DNA of 60,499 nucleotides from Firmicutes bacterium UBA5486 (GCA_002427045.1 DIPO01000030.1:17210-77708); one strand, 5' to 3'. Numbered from the stretch's first letter, positions 43,687 through 54,203 are shown. Notes: generated by a model from the sequence alone, not told the origin. Made by a program: numbers and translations.

Positions 43687-45836
43687 TTGAAATCTCAAAA
43701 TAATAACAGAAATAATCGAAACTTAGATGTTAATCTTAAAGAAAGTGGAGAAAAAAAAACTATCTTTTCTGACTGGCTCTTTAAATTACCTGGATATGAA
43801 AATTTTCTAAGTTTTATTTGTAAACTTTCAATCAGACGTCGTTTGATTATTTTCTTCTTAATTTTATCAATTATACCTATTTTAGTTGTAGGCCTTATTT
43901 CTTATCATTCCTCAGAAAGAACCATTACAAACAAAATAACAAAATACTCACTGGAAAGTCTTATTCAAGCTACTACTACCCTAGATTTAAAAATGCAAAA
44001 ATACGAAAATCTATCGGTTCAATTACAAATTAATAATGAAAATCAAACTGCAATTAATGATTTTATAAAGACCAGTTCAGATAAATCAAAAGAAATGATT
44101 CTGAAAACGATTAAAGATTGCCTTGCTTTTGATGCTGATGTCCATTATATCATTTTAGGTTCTCTCCAGGATAACTCCTGTATCGGTACAGGCTTTGGTG
44201 ATCTGGAAAGTGTTTTTGCAAAATTTAAAGAATCAGATGTATATGAAGAAGCTCTTAATACTAGAAGCGATTTATGTTGGGGAATCTTTGACACTGACAT
44301 TGCTATGGTCCGAACAATCTACAACCTCACAACCAACGAGCCTATAGCAGTTTTTACAGTTATCTTTTATGGTTATAAGCTTAATCAGCTCATTAATGCT
44401 AGCCGTTATGATGATTCAGCTGTTTTATCACTTAAAAACCGTCCTTATTCACTGCTTCTAAGATTAGATGGCAAAATCCTTTCCTCACCTAACAGCGAAG
44501 AGATAGGAACAGAAATAAGCAACTTATTACATAGTTCAAAGATTACTAATATTCTTCAAGAAAACCAAAGTCGAAACGGATATTTCTTTGATCAAATAGA
44601 AAATAAAAATATACTGGTAACCTACAATCAAATACCATCCAGAAATTGGTACGTTTTAGGTCTTGCGGAAAATAATTATTTATACAAAGAAACAAAAATG
44701 CTCGGGATCTTTACCTTTTTAATTATCTTGATCATTAGCTTAATTGCAATAATTATTTCTTATTGTGTTTCATTAAGTATTTCTATCCCTCTTGATCAAG
44801 TAAAAGGTGCCATGGAAAAAGCAAAAAACGGCGACCTTACCGTAGAAGTAGAGATAAATACCCAAGATGAACTGAACGAGTTAGGAAACAGTTTTAATCT
44901 CATGACCGCAAAAATCGGAGATTTAATTAGAGATGCAAAGGAAGCAGTTACTTCTGTATCTAAACATAGCAAGGTTTTAGAATCTAGCTCAATTCAATCA
45001 GCTCAATCAGCTGAAGCAGTATCAACTGCTTCTAGTGAAATTACAAAAGGTACTATCGAACAAACTTCAGAGGCTGAAAAAACTGCTCGCCAAATGTCTG
45101 TTTTAGCTAATGAGATTGAAGTTGCAGCCACTAAATCTGTTGAAGTAGAAAAGATTACATCTTCAACCCGTAATTTGAGTTTACGTTCTAAAGCAATCCT
45201 GGAATTACTTATTCAAAAAGCTAATGAAACTGACATTATCACCAATACTATAGCATCAGATATATCTGACCTTAATAAAAGATCTGAAGAAATTAAAAGT
45301 ATAACTGAATTGATTTCAAATATTGCTGAACAAACAAATCTACTAGCTTTAAATGCAGCAATTGAAGCTGCACGCGCACAAGAAAAAGGATTAGGATTTG
45401 CTGTGGTAGCAGAAGAGGTAAATAAGCTTGCGGGTCGTTCCGAAACAGCAGCAACAACAATTAACCAGATCTTGGGGGGCATTCAGGAAAAGGCATTAAG
45501 TTCAACGGAAAATGTAGCTAAAGCGCATCAAATTGTCTTAGAACAACTTCAAGTGGTCTCTCAAACCCAAGAAACTTTTGAAGAGATCATCCTGTTGTTA
45601 ACCGTATTACCGACGTTAACGGTCATATCAGGCGTATTAACAAAGTTAAAGATGAAACTACACAGGCCACTTTAAACATCAGCGCAATTTCGGAGGAATC
45701 TGCCGCTTCGTCAGAGGAAGTTACAGCTTCTATTGAAGAACAGACTTCTATTGCCGAACGAGTTAAAGAAATGGCTAACGAATTACAGTCTATGGCTGAA
45801 AAACTGGTTACTGCTATTTCAAAATTTAATATATGA
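43687..45836 (+). pseudogene. Methyl-accepting chemotaxis protein, frameshifted near the C-terminus
   Basis: This chemoreceptor has two membrane helices (IRRRLIIFFLILSIIPILVVGLISY and the one around GIFTFLIILIISLIAIIISY). A dCache-like extracellular sensor lies between them, followed by HAMP and a long coiled-coil signalling domain with the hairpin tip ISNIAEQTNLLALNAAIEAARA. The start is TTG 43687 (SD GAAGGTGA). At about 45589-45592 one base is missing: the frame ends at 45675 with an unrelated tail. The correct C-terminal sequence (VVNRITDVNGHI ... ISAISEESAASSEEVTASIEEQ ... AISKFNI) continues in another frame to 45836. It is either a recent pseudogene or a sequence error. Confidence 0.85.
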
Positions 45837-45837
45837 T

Positions 45838-45858
45838 TTAAGGAAATTGCATAATTCC
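45838..45858. repeat. Half-site of the inverted-repeat family
   Basis: TTAAGGAAATTGCATAATTCC occurs just after the chemoreceptor stop; the facing half is not evident. Confidence 0.45.
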
Positions 45859-45878
45859 TGCGTAGCGCAGAAATAATA

Positions 45879-45904
45879 AACCCGGATCCTAGGATCCGGG
45901 TTTA
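45879..45904. terminator. Bidirectional terminator
   Basis: A perfect 26-bp palindrome AAACCCGGATCC-TA-GGATCCGGGTTT lies between the convergent chemoreceptor and ROK genes and overlaps the ROK stop. Confidence 0.8.
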
Positions 45905-47116
45905 TATATCCCATTTCTCGATGGAAAAGAGAGCATCCAAAGCCAAAGCATAAGCCCCCATCAATGACGGTTCTTCTTTTAAACTCGATCTAACTACTCT
46001 GACTGTACCAATAAATTCTTTAAGAATACGTTTATTCATTTCCTCAATAACTGCTTCTACAACCTGCTGTCCAGCTTTTGGTAATTCGCCACCCAGAATA
46101 ATCAGTTGCGGATTGAAGATACTAACTAGATTAGCAACCGCAATCCCCATCCACCTACCAGTCTCTTTAATAATCTTCTGTACTTCTTTTCTCTCTAAAA
46201 CTGGAGGATACAGAAGGTCACTCATTTCGAGTTTGTTTTTATTGAGACCATATTTTTCTAAAACCTGATCCGGAAGCTCTTTTTTTGCCTGCTCAATAAT
46301 TGCTTTAACCCCACAGAGCGATTCTAAACATCCGTGGCGCCCACATCCGCACTCTGGTCCTCCATCTGAAATTAAAACCATATGCCCAATCTCACCGGCA
46401 TATCCTTTAGCCCCACCATATATCTTACCACCGATGATGATCCCGGCTCCCACACCAACCGATAGATTTAAATATATAAAATCGTGATAACCGCGCCCGC
46501 AGCCGTACTCCTTTTCAGCAAAGGCCGCAGCATTAGATATATTCTCAACATGAACTGGAATCCCGTATAAACGTTTAGAAAGCATTGCGCCTAAAGGTAT
46601 CTTATCCCATTTTAAATTTGAAGAATGCTCAATTAATCCACGGTGAATATTAATTAATCCCGGTGAAGCCAAACCACAACCTAAGACATTCACTTTATCA
46701 ATACCTGTATTTTCAATCAACCAATCGTAGGAACTTCCTATTGCTTCCACCACATCTTCTGCTACTGAAGTATCCAAAGCACGCTTATGATGGTTAAGGA
46801 TATTCCCCCCAATATCAAAAATAGCTGTAACCACTTCACCACGCTGTAAGCGTACAGCAAAAATGTAAGCCGCTTTAGAGTTGAGTTCTAACATCACTGG
46901 TCTTCTTCCTCCGCTAGACTCACCGTACCCGACTTCCTTTACAATCCCTTCTTCGATCAGTTCATTCACGATCACAGTAACCGTCGGAGGAGTTAAATCC
47001 GCTTCCTTTGCCAACTCATATCGGGCAATTGGCCCCATTTTACGGATAATATTTCGAACCAGAATCCGATTAAGAACCTTTAAATCTTTGCTATTACTAG
47101 GACTTCTTGTTTTCAT
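45902..47116 (-). CDS. ROK-family transcriptional repressor (NagC/XylR type)
   Basis: This 404-residue regulator has an N-terminal winged helix (residues ~10-75: MGPIARYELAKEADLTPPTVTVIVNELIEEGIVKE). A ROK sugar-kinase fold follows, with GCGLASPGLI, LSVGVGAGIIIGGKIYGGAKGYAGEIGHM, the zinc motif ECGCGRHGCLESL and LGGELPKAG. It precedes a NagB/NagA-containing region on the same strand, so GlcNAc-type phosphosugars are plausible effectors. An inverted-repeat element lies upstream. Confidence 0.9.
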   Translation of the reverse strand: MKTRSPSNSKDLKVLNRILVRNIIRKMGPIARYELAKEADLTPPTVTVIVNELIEEGIVKEVGYGESSGGRRPVMLELNSKAAYIFAVRLQRGEVVTAIFDIGGNILNHHKRALDTSVAEDVVEAIGSSYDWLIENTGIDKVNVLGCGLASPGLINIHRGLIEHSSNLKWDKIPLGAMLSKRLYGIPVHVENISNAAAFAEKEYGCGRGYHDFIYLNLSVGVGAGIIIGGKIYGGAKGYAGEIGHMVLISDGGPECGCGRHGCLESLCGVKAIIEQAKKELPDQVLEKYGLNKNKLEMSDLLYPPVLERKEVQKIIKETGRWMGIAVANLVSIFNPQLIILGGELPKAGQQVVEAVIEEMNKRILKEFIGTVRVVRSSLKEEPSLMGAYALALDALFSIEKWDI

Positions 47117-47290
47117 TCATCAAATTCTCCATTTAACATAAAATATTACTTATGCGAAAAACACCTGATTACCCATCTCACATTTTACACTCTGCAAATC
47201 AAGTTCAAACTAAATTGGGAAGATTAAACGTGAGACCTATAACTTTGTTTAAATTCGGAAATAATTTCTAAATTCCTTCTTTTCCATAAC
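47117..47290. other. Intergenic region upstream of the ROK gene
   Basis: AT-rich spacer without a visible gene; it probably contains the ROK promoter, not resolved. Confidence 0.3.
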
Positions 47291-47399
47291 TAAGGAATTG
47301 CATAATTACTAAGTGATTCATTTATCATGTTTGATTTTAAGTTAGATAAGCTATATATTGTAGTTAATTTTTAATGCCTTCAATTATGCAACTCCTTAA
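47291..47399. repeat. Inverted-repeat element, 109 bp
   Basis: Left end TAAGGAATTGCATAATT and right end AATTATGCAACTCCTTA are complementary in 16 of 17 positions. The AT-rich interior has no ORF. Confidence 0.8.
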
Positions 47400-47495
47400 A
47401 TTGGAATTATTAAATATAAAATATATTTTGATGTATTAGATTACACTTATAGAGTATTACTCTAATAACAGCAATTTCCTGTTTATTTTTTATTA

Positions 47496-48263
47496 CTACA
47501 ACTTTTCAGCTGAATCTGGTTCTAAATATAGTATGGCTTGCTCATGTTGGCGAAGAATTGATGCCGGGCACTCTGTTGTTATTTTACCATTAATAGTTTT
47601 AGCTACAGCTTCACTCTTAGTGGTACCGGGTACAATACAAAAGATCTTCTCCGCAGACATAATTGTCGGAATAGTCATGCTCAGAGCATTAGTTGGAACT
47701 TTGTCAAGTGTTTCAAAACAGCCATCATTTACTTGTTGCTGCCGGCATTTAAGATCCATTTCTACAATTTTAATGATCTTGGGATCATTAAAATCAGCCA
47801 CTGCTGGATCATTAAAAGCAATATGCCCATTTTCACCAATACCGATACAGGCAATATCGATAGGATGTTCTTGTAATAAACTGCTATAGCGCAAACATTC
47901 CTTTTCTGGATCACTAGCAGTACCATCCATATAATAAACCTTCCCAGGTTTAACTTGATCAAAAAGGTGTTCTTTTAAAAAGCGGGTAAACCGTTGTGGA
48001 GCTTCTGCTGGTAGTCCGATATACTCATCCAAATGAAAAGCAATTACTTTTGACCAATCAATGTCAGATGTCTGAATTAAAGTTGCTAAAAATTCATTTT
48101 GAGACGGTGCGGCGGCAAAAGCCATTGTGACCGAACCTTGTGTAGCAATTAACTCCTTCATCGATTCTGCAACTGCTTTGGCAGCTGCCTCTCCCATTGT
48201 TTGCCGATTAGAATAAACCTCTACTCTAAGTTTATCAGCTGTTAATTTCTTTATTTTACTCAT
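47496..48263 (-). CDS. Glucosamine-6-phosphate deaminase-like protein (NagB family)
   Basis: It likely converts an amino-sugar phosphate to a ketose phosphate plus ammonia. The 255-residue protein has FHLDEYIGLP (catalytic Asp region), CIGIGENGHIAFNDP (His/Glu relay) and a late GxxK-like GTTKSEAV. The usual phosphate loop GTGSTP is replaced by AAAPSQNEF, a variant seen in some paralogues, so substrate may differ from GlcN6P. It stands between two inverted-repeat elements, upstream of the ROK gene. Confidence 0.82.
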   Translation of the reverse strand: MSKIKKLTADKLRVEVYSNRQTMGEAAAKAVAESMKELIATQGSVTMAFAAAPSQNEFLATLIQTSDIDWSKVIAFHLDEYIGLPAEAPQRFTRFLKEHLFDQVKPGKVYYMDGTASDPEKECLRYSSLLQEHPIDIACIGIGENGHIAFNDPAVADFNDPKIIKIVEMDLKCRQQQVNDGCFETLDKVPTNALSMTIPTIMSAEKIFCIVPGTTKSEAVAKTINGKITTECPASILRQHEQAILYLEPDSAEKL

Positions 48264-48306
48264 ACTTAATTTCCTCCTATTTTTAGAGATATAATCATTT
48301 TCTATC

Positions 48307-48388
48307 TAAGGGAATTGCATAACTAAGCACCTTATCTTTGGTACCCTTTAAGCAAAAACCACTATTTAACCAATTATGCCATTCCTAA
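48307..48388. repeat. Inverted-repeat element, 82 bp
   Basis: Left end TAAGGGAATTGCATAACT and right end AATTATGCCATTCCTAA are imperfectly complementary. The interior TTTAAGCAAAAACCA is shared with sequence near 1449. Confidence 0.7.
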
Positions 48389-48497
48389 ATTCCAGTAATT
48401 CCTAGCTCATGAAGGAAATATTAATTAAGATTATCACAAAAAGCACGATTTCGCCTGTAATATCCAAGCTCAATCATGCCTTTTGCGACAAATTTGA

Positions 48498-49817
48498 TTA
48501 TAATTTGTTTAGCATTGTTAATAACGTCCGGACAACCTCTTCCCCTGTTCCTCGGGTAAGACGTGATGGCAGGCCATAATAGCGATAAGAATCATTTACT
48601 TCGTATCCACCTTCATCATAAACACTCTTAGGTGCCACATAGCCAATATTATGATTAGTATAACCAAGGATTAGCACTCGTCGTGGGGCTCTCTCTTTTT
48701 TAATCATTAAAGCAAATTCGTGAAAAAACTCACCGGGTAGTGTAGCAAATTCAATTTCTCCTAAGGAAAAGGCGGCTACTTCTGCCTTAAATTCAGATTC
48801 AATTTTGTTTGCCTGCCGCAGCTTTGCCATTTTTAAGGCCCACTTTTCCCAAAGCTCAGATTGATGGTATTCTCCAAAGGAAGCACCCTTCCGCTTTAAC
48901 TCAACCGCTGATTGCTTCCAAGTTTCCGCCTCTTGCAGATAAAAGTCAACTGTGCCAACCTGCTCAAAAGGTAAGGAAATTTCCTGTGTTGTATAGCTAA
49001 TGTTAAATGAACTTTGTAAAACAGCATTTTCAGAAGCTGTAAGTGCTACTCCAGCCAAAATCCGGCCAAGCCTTGCTGCCTCCCGGAAAGTTCTTCGGTC
49101 ATTCCCTTTTCCTTTAATGCTATCAGCAGTATTATGGCCAACATTGACATCACCAGTAGCACCATTCATAAACATAACCTGAGTTCCAGGGTACACTTGT
49201 TCTAAAGCATTTACCATATAAAAAGGGTAATCTGCCGTTACCAGGAGATTGTCCGGTCCCAAAACAACCGGATGACAAGCGTAATTTACCAGTAGTGCTT
49301 TAGGCCCATTTGCTCCCTGGAAACGCAGTACTAAAACCTGGGAATCGGTAGGGCCATTTTTTTGTCTCCGGTTTTTCCCCACCGAACGGCAATCTCCCTC
49401 ACCCACAAAGAGACTTACCGGCTCTAGATTCTGATTAGCCTGGTAAATAGCACCCGCTATATTATTAATCAAACCGCTAAGATAGGTTAAGTCGGCCTCG
49501 CCTAGGTAGGCATCTTGCAAAGTAACTGGCCCTGAATGCGTATGCGTAGCACTAAGAATAACTGCGGACGGGTCTAAATCTGTCAATTCTGCAACTTTCT
49601 CCCGCACCTTTGCTAAAAGTTTAGTATCTACTCCGATCAGATCAGCTGAAACTAGAGCAATTTTTTCTTTCCCGTCAGCCAGAACTAAGGCCCGCGCGTA
49701 TAAGGGGTCATGAACTCCACGACACCTACCTTCGCGCGCCACAAACCCGGATAATTCACAATCAAAAGGCGGGGTAATCATTAACTTACCTGTCCCAGCC
49801 ATCAACTGTTTAATCAT
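48498..49817 (-). CDS. Neutral/alkaline ceramidase-like amidohydrolase
   Basis: This 439-residue protein resembles the N-terminal zinc domain of neutral/alkaline non-lysosomal ceramidases. It shows LMAGTGKLMITPP, GVHDPLYARALVL, ALVSADLIGVD, ILSATHTHSGP (zinc His pair) and NYACHPVVLGP. No signal peptide is seen, so it probably acts inside the cell. In this context it may remove an N-acyl group from an amino-sugar rather than act on ceramide. It is the last gene of an operon with an aminotransferase and a Gfo/Idh/MocA dehydrogenase. Confidence 0.78.
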   Translation of the reverse strand: MIKQLMAGTGKLMITPPFDCELSGFVAREGRCRGVHDPLYARALVLADGKEKIALVSADLIGVDTKLLAKVREKVAELTDLDPSAVILSATHTHSGPVTLQDAYLGEADLTYLSGLINNIAGAIYQANQNLEPVSLFVGEGDCRSVGKNRRQKNGPTDSQVLVLRFQGANGPKALLVNYACHPVVLGPDNLLVTADYPFYMVNALEQVYPGTQVMFMNGATGDVNVGHNTADSIKGKGNDRRTFREAARLGRILAGVALTASENAVLQSSFNISYTTQEISLPFEQVGTVDFYLQEAETWKQSAVELKRKGASFGEYHQSELWEKWALKMAKLRQANKIESEFKAEVAAFSLGEIEFATLPGEFFHEFALMIKKERAPRRVLILGYTNHNIGYVAPKSVYDEGGYEVNDSYRYYGLPSRLTRGTGEEVVRTLLTMLNKL

Positions 49818-49842
49818 CTGTATAACCTTCTTTTCCCTGTTT

Positions 49843-50895
49843 TCATTTACTCAATGGTAAATTTATCTTTTTGCCTGTTTCTGCCGACTTATAAATAGCC
49901 AATACTAATTCTACTGCTTTTTCTCCTTCGATCCCTGAAACAATCGGCTGGCGATCCTCACGAATCGCATCCATCATATCCAAAATCTGCTGTTCGTGCG
50001 CCCAGGTGTCTTCTACCAAAGGACTAGTCGGACTTAAACCTTTGTGTTCGGAATCTTGGTCCTGACTAAAGGATGAGTCCTCTTCCAATGGCTGTTTAAA
50101 CTTCCACATCACTGGATCTTCTCCAACAATGATCGCACTACCATCTGAACCAAATATCTCTAACTTTTTGTTTATTCCATGGTACACAGATGTTGTCGCC
50201 TGAATTGTCCCTACTGCACCATTAACAAATTCTACGGCCGCGGTAACAGTATCTTCTACTTCAATATCATGGGTCAAATGGTCTGCATAAGCAGTAACAC
50301 TTTTTACATCACCCATAATCCAACGTAGAAGATCAACATTATGAATTCCTTGATTCATTAGGGCACCGCCACCGTCTTGGGCTTTAGTACCACGCCAGCC
50401 ACCACTTTTATAATAATCTTCTGATCGGTAACATATAGTAGCGGCATTACCAATAATTAACTGGCCAAACCTTCCCTCTGTTACCGCTCGTTTTAAACTA
50501 CTATATAACGGCATAAACCGGAGTTGAAAAACACATCCCAATTTTATACCAGCTGATTCTGAGATCTCCAAAATCTGTTTTGTTCGTTCCAAAGATATAT
50601 CAAGTGGCTTCTCCACCAGTAAATTAACACCAGCATCAGCTGCCGCCCGACAAATATCTAATCTTGTTCCGCTCGGCGTACAAACCGAAACAAGTTCTGG
50701 TTTTTCTTTTATAAACATCTGTCGGTAATCTGAATAAGGATTACATCCAAATTCAGCAGCTACTTGCGCTGCACTTTCTGGCCTAAGGTCAGAAACAGCA
50801 ACCAACTGGGCATCATCCAACCTTCTAATGGCTTTGGCATGTACCTTACCAATATTACCGCAGCCAATTACAGCCATGCGCATTTTCTGAGTCAT
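49843..50895 (-). CDS. Gfo/Idh/MocA family NAD(P)-dependent oxidoreductase
   Basis: This 350-residue sugar dehydrogenase has an N-terminal Rossmann fold (VIGCGNIGKVHAKAIRRL) and the family motif LLVEKPLDIS (catalytic Lys). A C-terminal alpha/beta domain carries GGGALMNQGIHNVDLLRWIMG with the catalytic Asp/His. Substrate is a sugar or cyclitol, possibly at C3. It sits between the aminotransferase and ceramidase-like genes, reminiscent of pairs that interconvert keto- and amino-sugars. Confidence 0.88.
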   Translation of the reverse strand: MTQKMRMAVIGCGNIGKVHAKAIRRLDDAQLVAVSDLRPESAAQVAAEFGCNPYSDYRQMFIKEKPELVSVCTPSGTRLDICRAAADAGVNLLVEKPLDISLERTKQILEISESAGIKLGCVFQLRFMPLYSSLKRAVTEGRFGQLIIGNAATICYRSEDYYKSGGWRGTKAQDGGGALMNQGIHNVDLLRWIMGDVKSVTAYADHLTHDIEVEDTVTAAVEFVNGAVGTIQATTSVYHGINKKLEIFGSDGSAIIVGEDPVMWKFKQPLEEDSSFSQDQDSEHKGLSPTSPLVEDTWAHEQQILDMMDAIREDRQPIVSGIEGEKAVELVLAIYKSAETGKKINLPLSK

Positions 50896-50935
50896 CGGCG
50901 TACATCTCCCTTACTGTGATAATTTCGCTCACCGA

Positions 50936-52156
50936 TTAGACAAATTTGCGTAAAATTGCTTTTAAGTTTGTAACCATATAATCAATGTCTTCATCTGTTA
51001 ATAATGGACTAACTTGAATAAACAAAGCCCTGCCAATTAAATCCTCTGCTGTTGGGCACATTCCCATATGATATTCCGGTTTACCTTTATAATGAGGGCA
51101 AGTAAACGGACATCCAGAAGGATGAACAGTTAGTTTATTGAGTACAAAAGGATAGGCATAAGTCGGTAATCCCTGATACAATCTGGCACCTGAAACCTTG
51201 CGCTCCTTACATTCTTTCTGCGCCTGAATAGCATCCTCAGCAGTAGGAAGATAAATAGCTAATGAAACATAACTGGAACCTTCTTCATCATAATCTTTTC
51301 TCCAATAGAGATTAGGGATCTCATTGAGTCCATCAATAATTTTACGTGCATTTATTCTCATCTTATTCACAATATCCGTAATTTTTCGAATCTGCATTAA
51401 AGCAACTGCACCTGTCAAATCACTCATGCGATAGTTTTCACCATAAAAGCCCGGACAAGTCGGATCTACCACTACATGACCACTAGCATCCCTGATATTA
51501 CCTTGATCATGAGCCATAATCGCTCTTTTGTACAAGTTTTCATCATTAGTTATTACTAATCCGCCTTCTCCTGCGGTTATGGTTTTATTAATTTGCAAGC
51601 TAAATGTACCAATATCCCCCATTGTCCCTACATATTTCCCTTTATATTTAGCCCCAAATGACTGTGCAGAATCTTCAATTACCTTTAATTTATACCGTTT
51701 AGCAATCGCCATAATCCGGGTCATATCCGCACTTGAGCCCTGTAAATGAACAACCATAATAACCTTAGTACGTGGAGTAATGCAGCGTTCTAGTGCTTCA
51801 GGATCCATATTCAAGCTTTCATCTACATCACAAAAGATTGGAACAGCATTACAAGAAACAACCGAACCTGCACAAGCAATGAAAGTGACAGAAGGAATAA
51901 TTACCTCATCTCCAGGTCCAACACCCAATGCTCTTAAAGATACCATTAAAGCAGCTGTACCGGAAGAAACTGCTAAAGCATGTTTAACTCCAAAAAGCTC
52001 TGTAGCTTCTTTTTCAAAAGCACTTGCCTTACCCTGCAAATTAGGTCCGTAATAACGGAATGGAGATTGATTTTCAATTACTTCTGCTACTGATTGAGTC
52101 TCCTCTTCTCCGTAAACCAATGCTCCTGGATAAACTGGCTTGCTTAAATCTTTCAT
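50936..52156 (-). CDS. DegT/DnrJ/EryC1/StrS-family aminotransferase
   Basis: This PLP enzyme transfers amino groups to or from keto-sugars. The 406-residue protein has ALAVSSGTAALMVSLRALGVGPGDEVIIP, VIEDSAQSFGAKYKGKYVGTMGDIGTFSLQINKTITAGEGG (PLP Lys in the last part) and NYRMSDLTGAVALMQ. The frame opens at 52219, but the ATG at 52156 has SD GGAGAGG. Biosynthetic roles are usual, yet the flanking importer and NagA/NagB suggest a catabolic direction. An inverted-repeat element lies upstream. Confidence 0.88.
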   Translation of the reverse strand: MKDLSKPVYPGALVYGEEETQSVAEVIENQSPFRYYGPNLQGKASAFEKEATELFGVKHALAVSSGTAALMVSLRALGVGPGDEVIIPSVTFIACAGSVVSCNAVPIFCDVDESLNMDPEALERCITPRTKVIMVVHLQGSSADMTRIMAIAKRYKLKVIEDSAQSFGAKYKGKYVGTMGDIGTFSLQINKTITAGEGGLVITNDENLYKRAIMAHDQGNIRDASGHVVVDPTCPGFYGENYRMSDLTGAVALMQIRKITDIVNKMRINARKIIDGLNEIPNLYWRKDYDEEGSSYVSLAIYLPTAEDAIQAQKECKERKVSGARLYQGLPTYAYPFVLNKLTVHPSGCPFTCPHYKGKPEYHMGMCPTAEDLIGRALFIQVSPLLTDEDIDYMVTNLKAILRKFV

Positions 52157-52223
52157 TATTAGTTCCTCTCCTTCATTTATTTGTTTTCTTAATATAACTT
52201 GTATAATGTTAAAATACATATAC

Positions 52224-52406
52224 TAAAGAATTGCATAATTCAATTGCATATTATTGATCCGTAATAATTGATATTTCCACTGGAATTGTCAAACATAATA
52301 TTCTGATTGATCATGTAGCTTTGAACTTTAAACAATTCTCATGTATTAAAGAAACATTATATTATTGTGGCCAAATATATACTGAGTAATTATGCAATTC
52401 CCTTAT
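52224..52406. repeat. Inverted-repeat element, ~183 bp
   Basis: Left end TAAAGAATTGCATAATT and right end AATTATGCAATTCCCTTA are complementary apart from single changes. This is the longest copy; the interior is AT-rich with no ORF. Confidence 0.75.
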
Positions 52407-52436
52407 ATTGTATTTTAATTACAATCTACTGCCCAA

Positions 52437-53267
52437 TTATGACTTCATCCCACTCATCGCCATTCCGGAGATAATGTGGCGACGGAAAAACATAAAGACA
52501 ATAATTAACGGTACAACCGAGATTGCAGTCCCCGCCATGACTGGCCCATACTCCACAGTGTACTGGTTTTGGAACATCGTTAGGCCTACTTCCAACACAA
52601 AAAGCTCAGATGAATTAGTTATTATTAGCGGCCAGACAAAAAAGGCCCAACCAAACATAAAACTAAAAATTGCTAAAGCAGCAAGAGCTGATTTGGATAA
52701 TGGAAGCACTACGTTAAGAAAAACGCGAAGCTCATTACAACCATCAATGCGTGCGGCATCCATTAAATCGTTTGGTATCGAACCTGCTTGTTGCCGCATT
52801 AAGAAAATGCCAAAACTAGTAATAACTAAAGGAGCAATAATACCTGTATAAGTGTCAATTAATCCAGCCTTCGATATCATTAAATAAAAAGGAATCATAT
52901 AACATTCAAATGGCACCATTGTTGTTCCCAAAATAATCATGAACAATGTATTTTTATAAGGAAAATCATATTTGGCAAAGACCGTTCCCGCAAAAGCAGA
53001 AGTAATTAAGACACAAACTGTCGATATTACACTAACTAAAACACTATTTATGAAGTACCGGAAGATCGGTATCCGATTACAAACGCTCACAAAATTATTC
53101 CATGTAGGGCTTTTTGGAAAAAATGTCGGTGGTACGAATAATATTTCCTGTTCTGTTTTAAATGAGGATAATAACATCCAAACAAACGGGAATAACATAA
53201 GAACTACACCTAACATTAAAATAATGTGATACCATTTTTTTGCTATTTTTCTTATCTGCTTGTTCAT
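52437..53267 (-). CDS. Sugar ABC transporter permease (MalG-type)
   Basis: This 276-residue permease has six predicted helices. It carries the EAA loop DLMDAARIDGCNELRVFLNVVLPLS and the C-terminal RHIISGMAMSGMKS. It pairs with the 53280 gene product. No ATPase is encoded in this cluster. Confidence 0.9.
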   Translation of the reverse strand: MNKQIRKIAKKWYHIILMLGVVLMLFPFVWMLLSSFKTEQEILFVPPTFFPKSPTWNNFVSVCNRIPIFRYFINSVLVSVISTVCVLITSAFAGTVFAKYDFPYKNTLFMIILGTTMVPFECYMIPFYLMISKAGLIDTYTGIIAPLVITSFGIFLMRQQAGSIPNDLMDAARIDGCNELRVFLNVVLPLSKSALAALAIFSFMFGWAFFVWPLIITNSSELFVLEVGLTMFQNQYTVEYGPVMAGTAISVVPLIIVFMFFRRHIISGMAMSGMKS

Positions 53268-53279
53268 TTTACCCTCTCC

Positions 53280-54203
53280 TTAGTAGTCTTCCGTTTTAAA
53301 GAATTTAAACTGCAGCAGACTTATGATCATTACTATAGCGAATAAGACTACCACTTGAGCAGAAGCGTAACCCATCTTAAAGTAACGGAAACCATTCTGA
53401 TATATCTCATAAACTAAAACACGTACTGCCGCGGCCGGTGCTCCCTGCGTTCCGGTGGTCATAACATACACCTGTGTAAATACATTAAAAGCCTGAATGG
53501 TAGCAATAACACAAATGTAAAGGGTCATTCGTTTAAGCAGTGGAAAAGTAATATGCCTAAAAGAATTCCAACCAACAGCACCATCTACTGCTGCAGCTTC
53601 ATAGTACTGTTCAGGAATATTACGTAGACCAACAAGGAACAAAACCATATAATATCCAAGAACTTTCCAAATACTCATGATAATAATCGAATACAATGCT
53701 ATATCTGGATCTGTCAACCAACCTACTGCTTTTAAACCCATTGAAGTCAAGACAAAATTAATAACCCCGTAGGTTCTGTCATATAACCACTTCCATATAA
53801 TTGAAACCGGAACCATTGGAATCACAAAGGGTAGAAAATAGGCAAATTCATAGAAACTACCTATACGGCTCTTTTTTTTCAGGGCCAATGCTAGAAGCAG
53901 AGCCAATATGACACTTACTAACACCACAATAATTGTAAATATTGTAGTATTAACCAAAGCAACCCCAAAAGTTTTATCTTCAAATATTTTGGCAAAGTTT
54001 TGTAACCCAATAAATGGGCGATAAGGTTTAATTAAGTTCCACCGGTGAAGACTTAAATAAAATGTACCTAAAATTGGGATAATACGTAAAACAAGATATA
54101 AAATAACTGTAGGTATCATAACAGCCATGGCAAAACGAAACTTTCTTCTTTCCAGGCCTTTAATTTTATACTTAAACTTAGTACCCGTTGATGTTTTGGG
54201 CAT
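53280..54203 (-). CDS. Sugar ABC transporter permease (MalF-type)
   Basis: This 307-residue permease (from the ATG at 54203) has six predicted helices, the FYLSLHRWNLIKPYRPFIGLQNF segment and the EAA loop EQYYEAAAVDGAVGWNSFRHITFPLL. The frame opens at 54269, but that ATG lies in the intergenic hairpin; the 54203 start follows GGGGGG. It is the middle gene of a binding-protein/permease/permease operon. Confidence 0.88.
   Translation of the reverse strand: MPKTSTGTKFKYKIKGLERRKFRFAMAVMIPTVILYLVLRIIPILGTFYLSLHRWNLIKPYRPFIGLQNFAKIFEDKTFGVALVNTTIFTIIVVLVSVILALLLALALKKKSRIGSFYEFAYFLPFVIPMVPVSIIWKWLYDRTYGVINFVLTSMGLKAVGWLTDPDIALYSIIIMSIWKVLGYYMVLFLVGLRNIPEQYYEAAAVDGAVGWNSFRHITFPLLKRMTLYICVIATIQAFNVFTQVYVMTTGTQGAPAAAVRVLVYEIYQNGFRYFKMGYASAQVVVLFAIVMIISLLQFKFFKTEDY

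Noticed and set aside
43660..45675. Programmed frameshift in the chemoreceptor
   Set aside because: No slippery heptamer, downstream pseudoknot or internal SD is evident at the break; a plain indel or sequence error is simpler.
52408..52851. Plus-strand ORF of 147 codons over the permease gene
   Set aside because: It is antisense to a clear MalG-type permease and has no SD or protein features.
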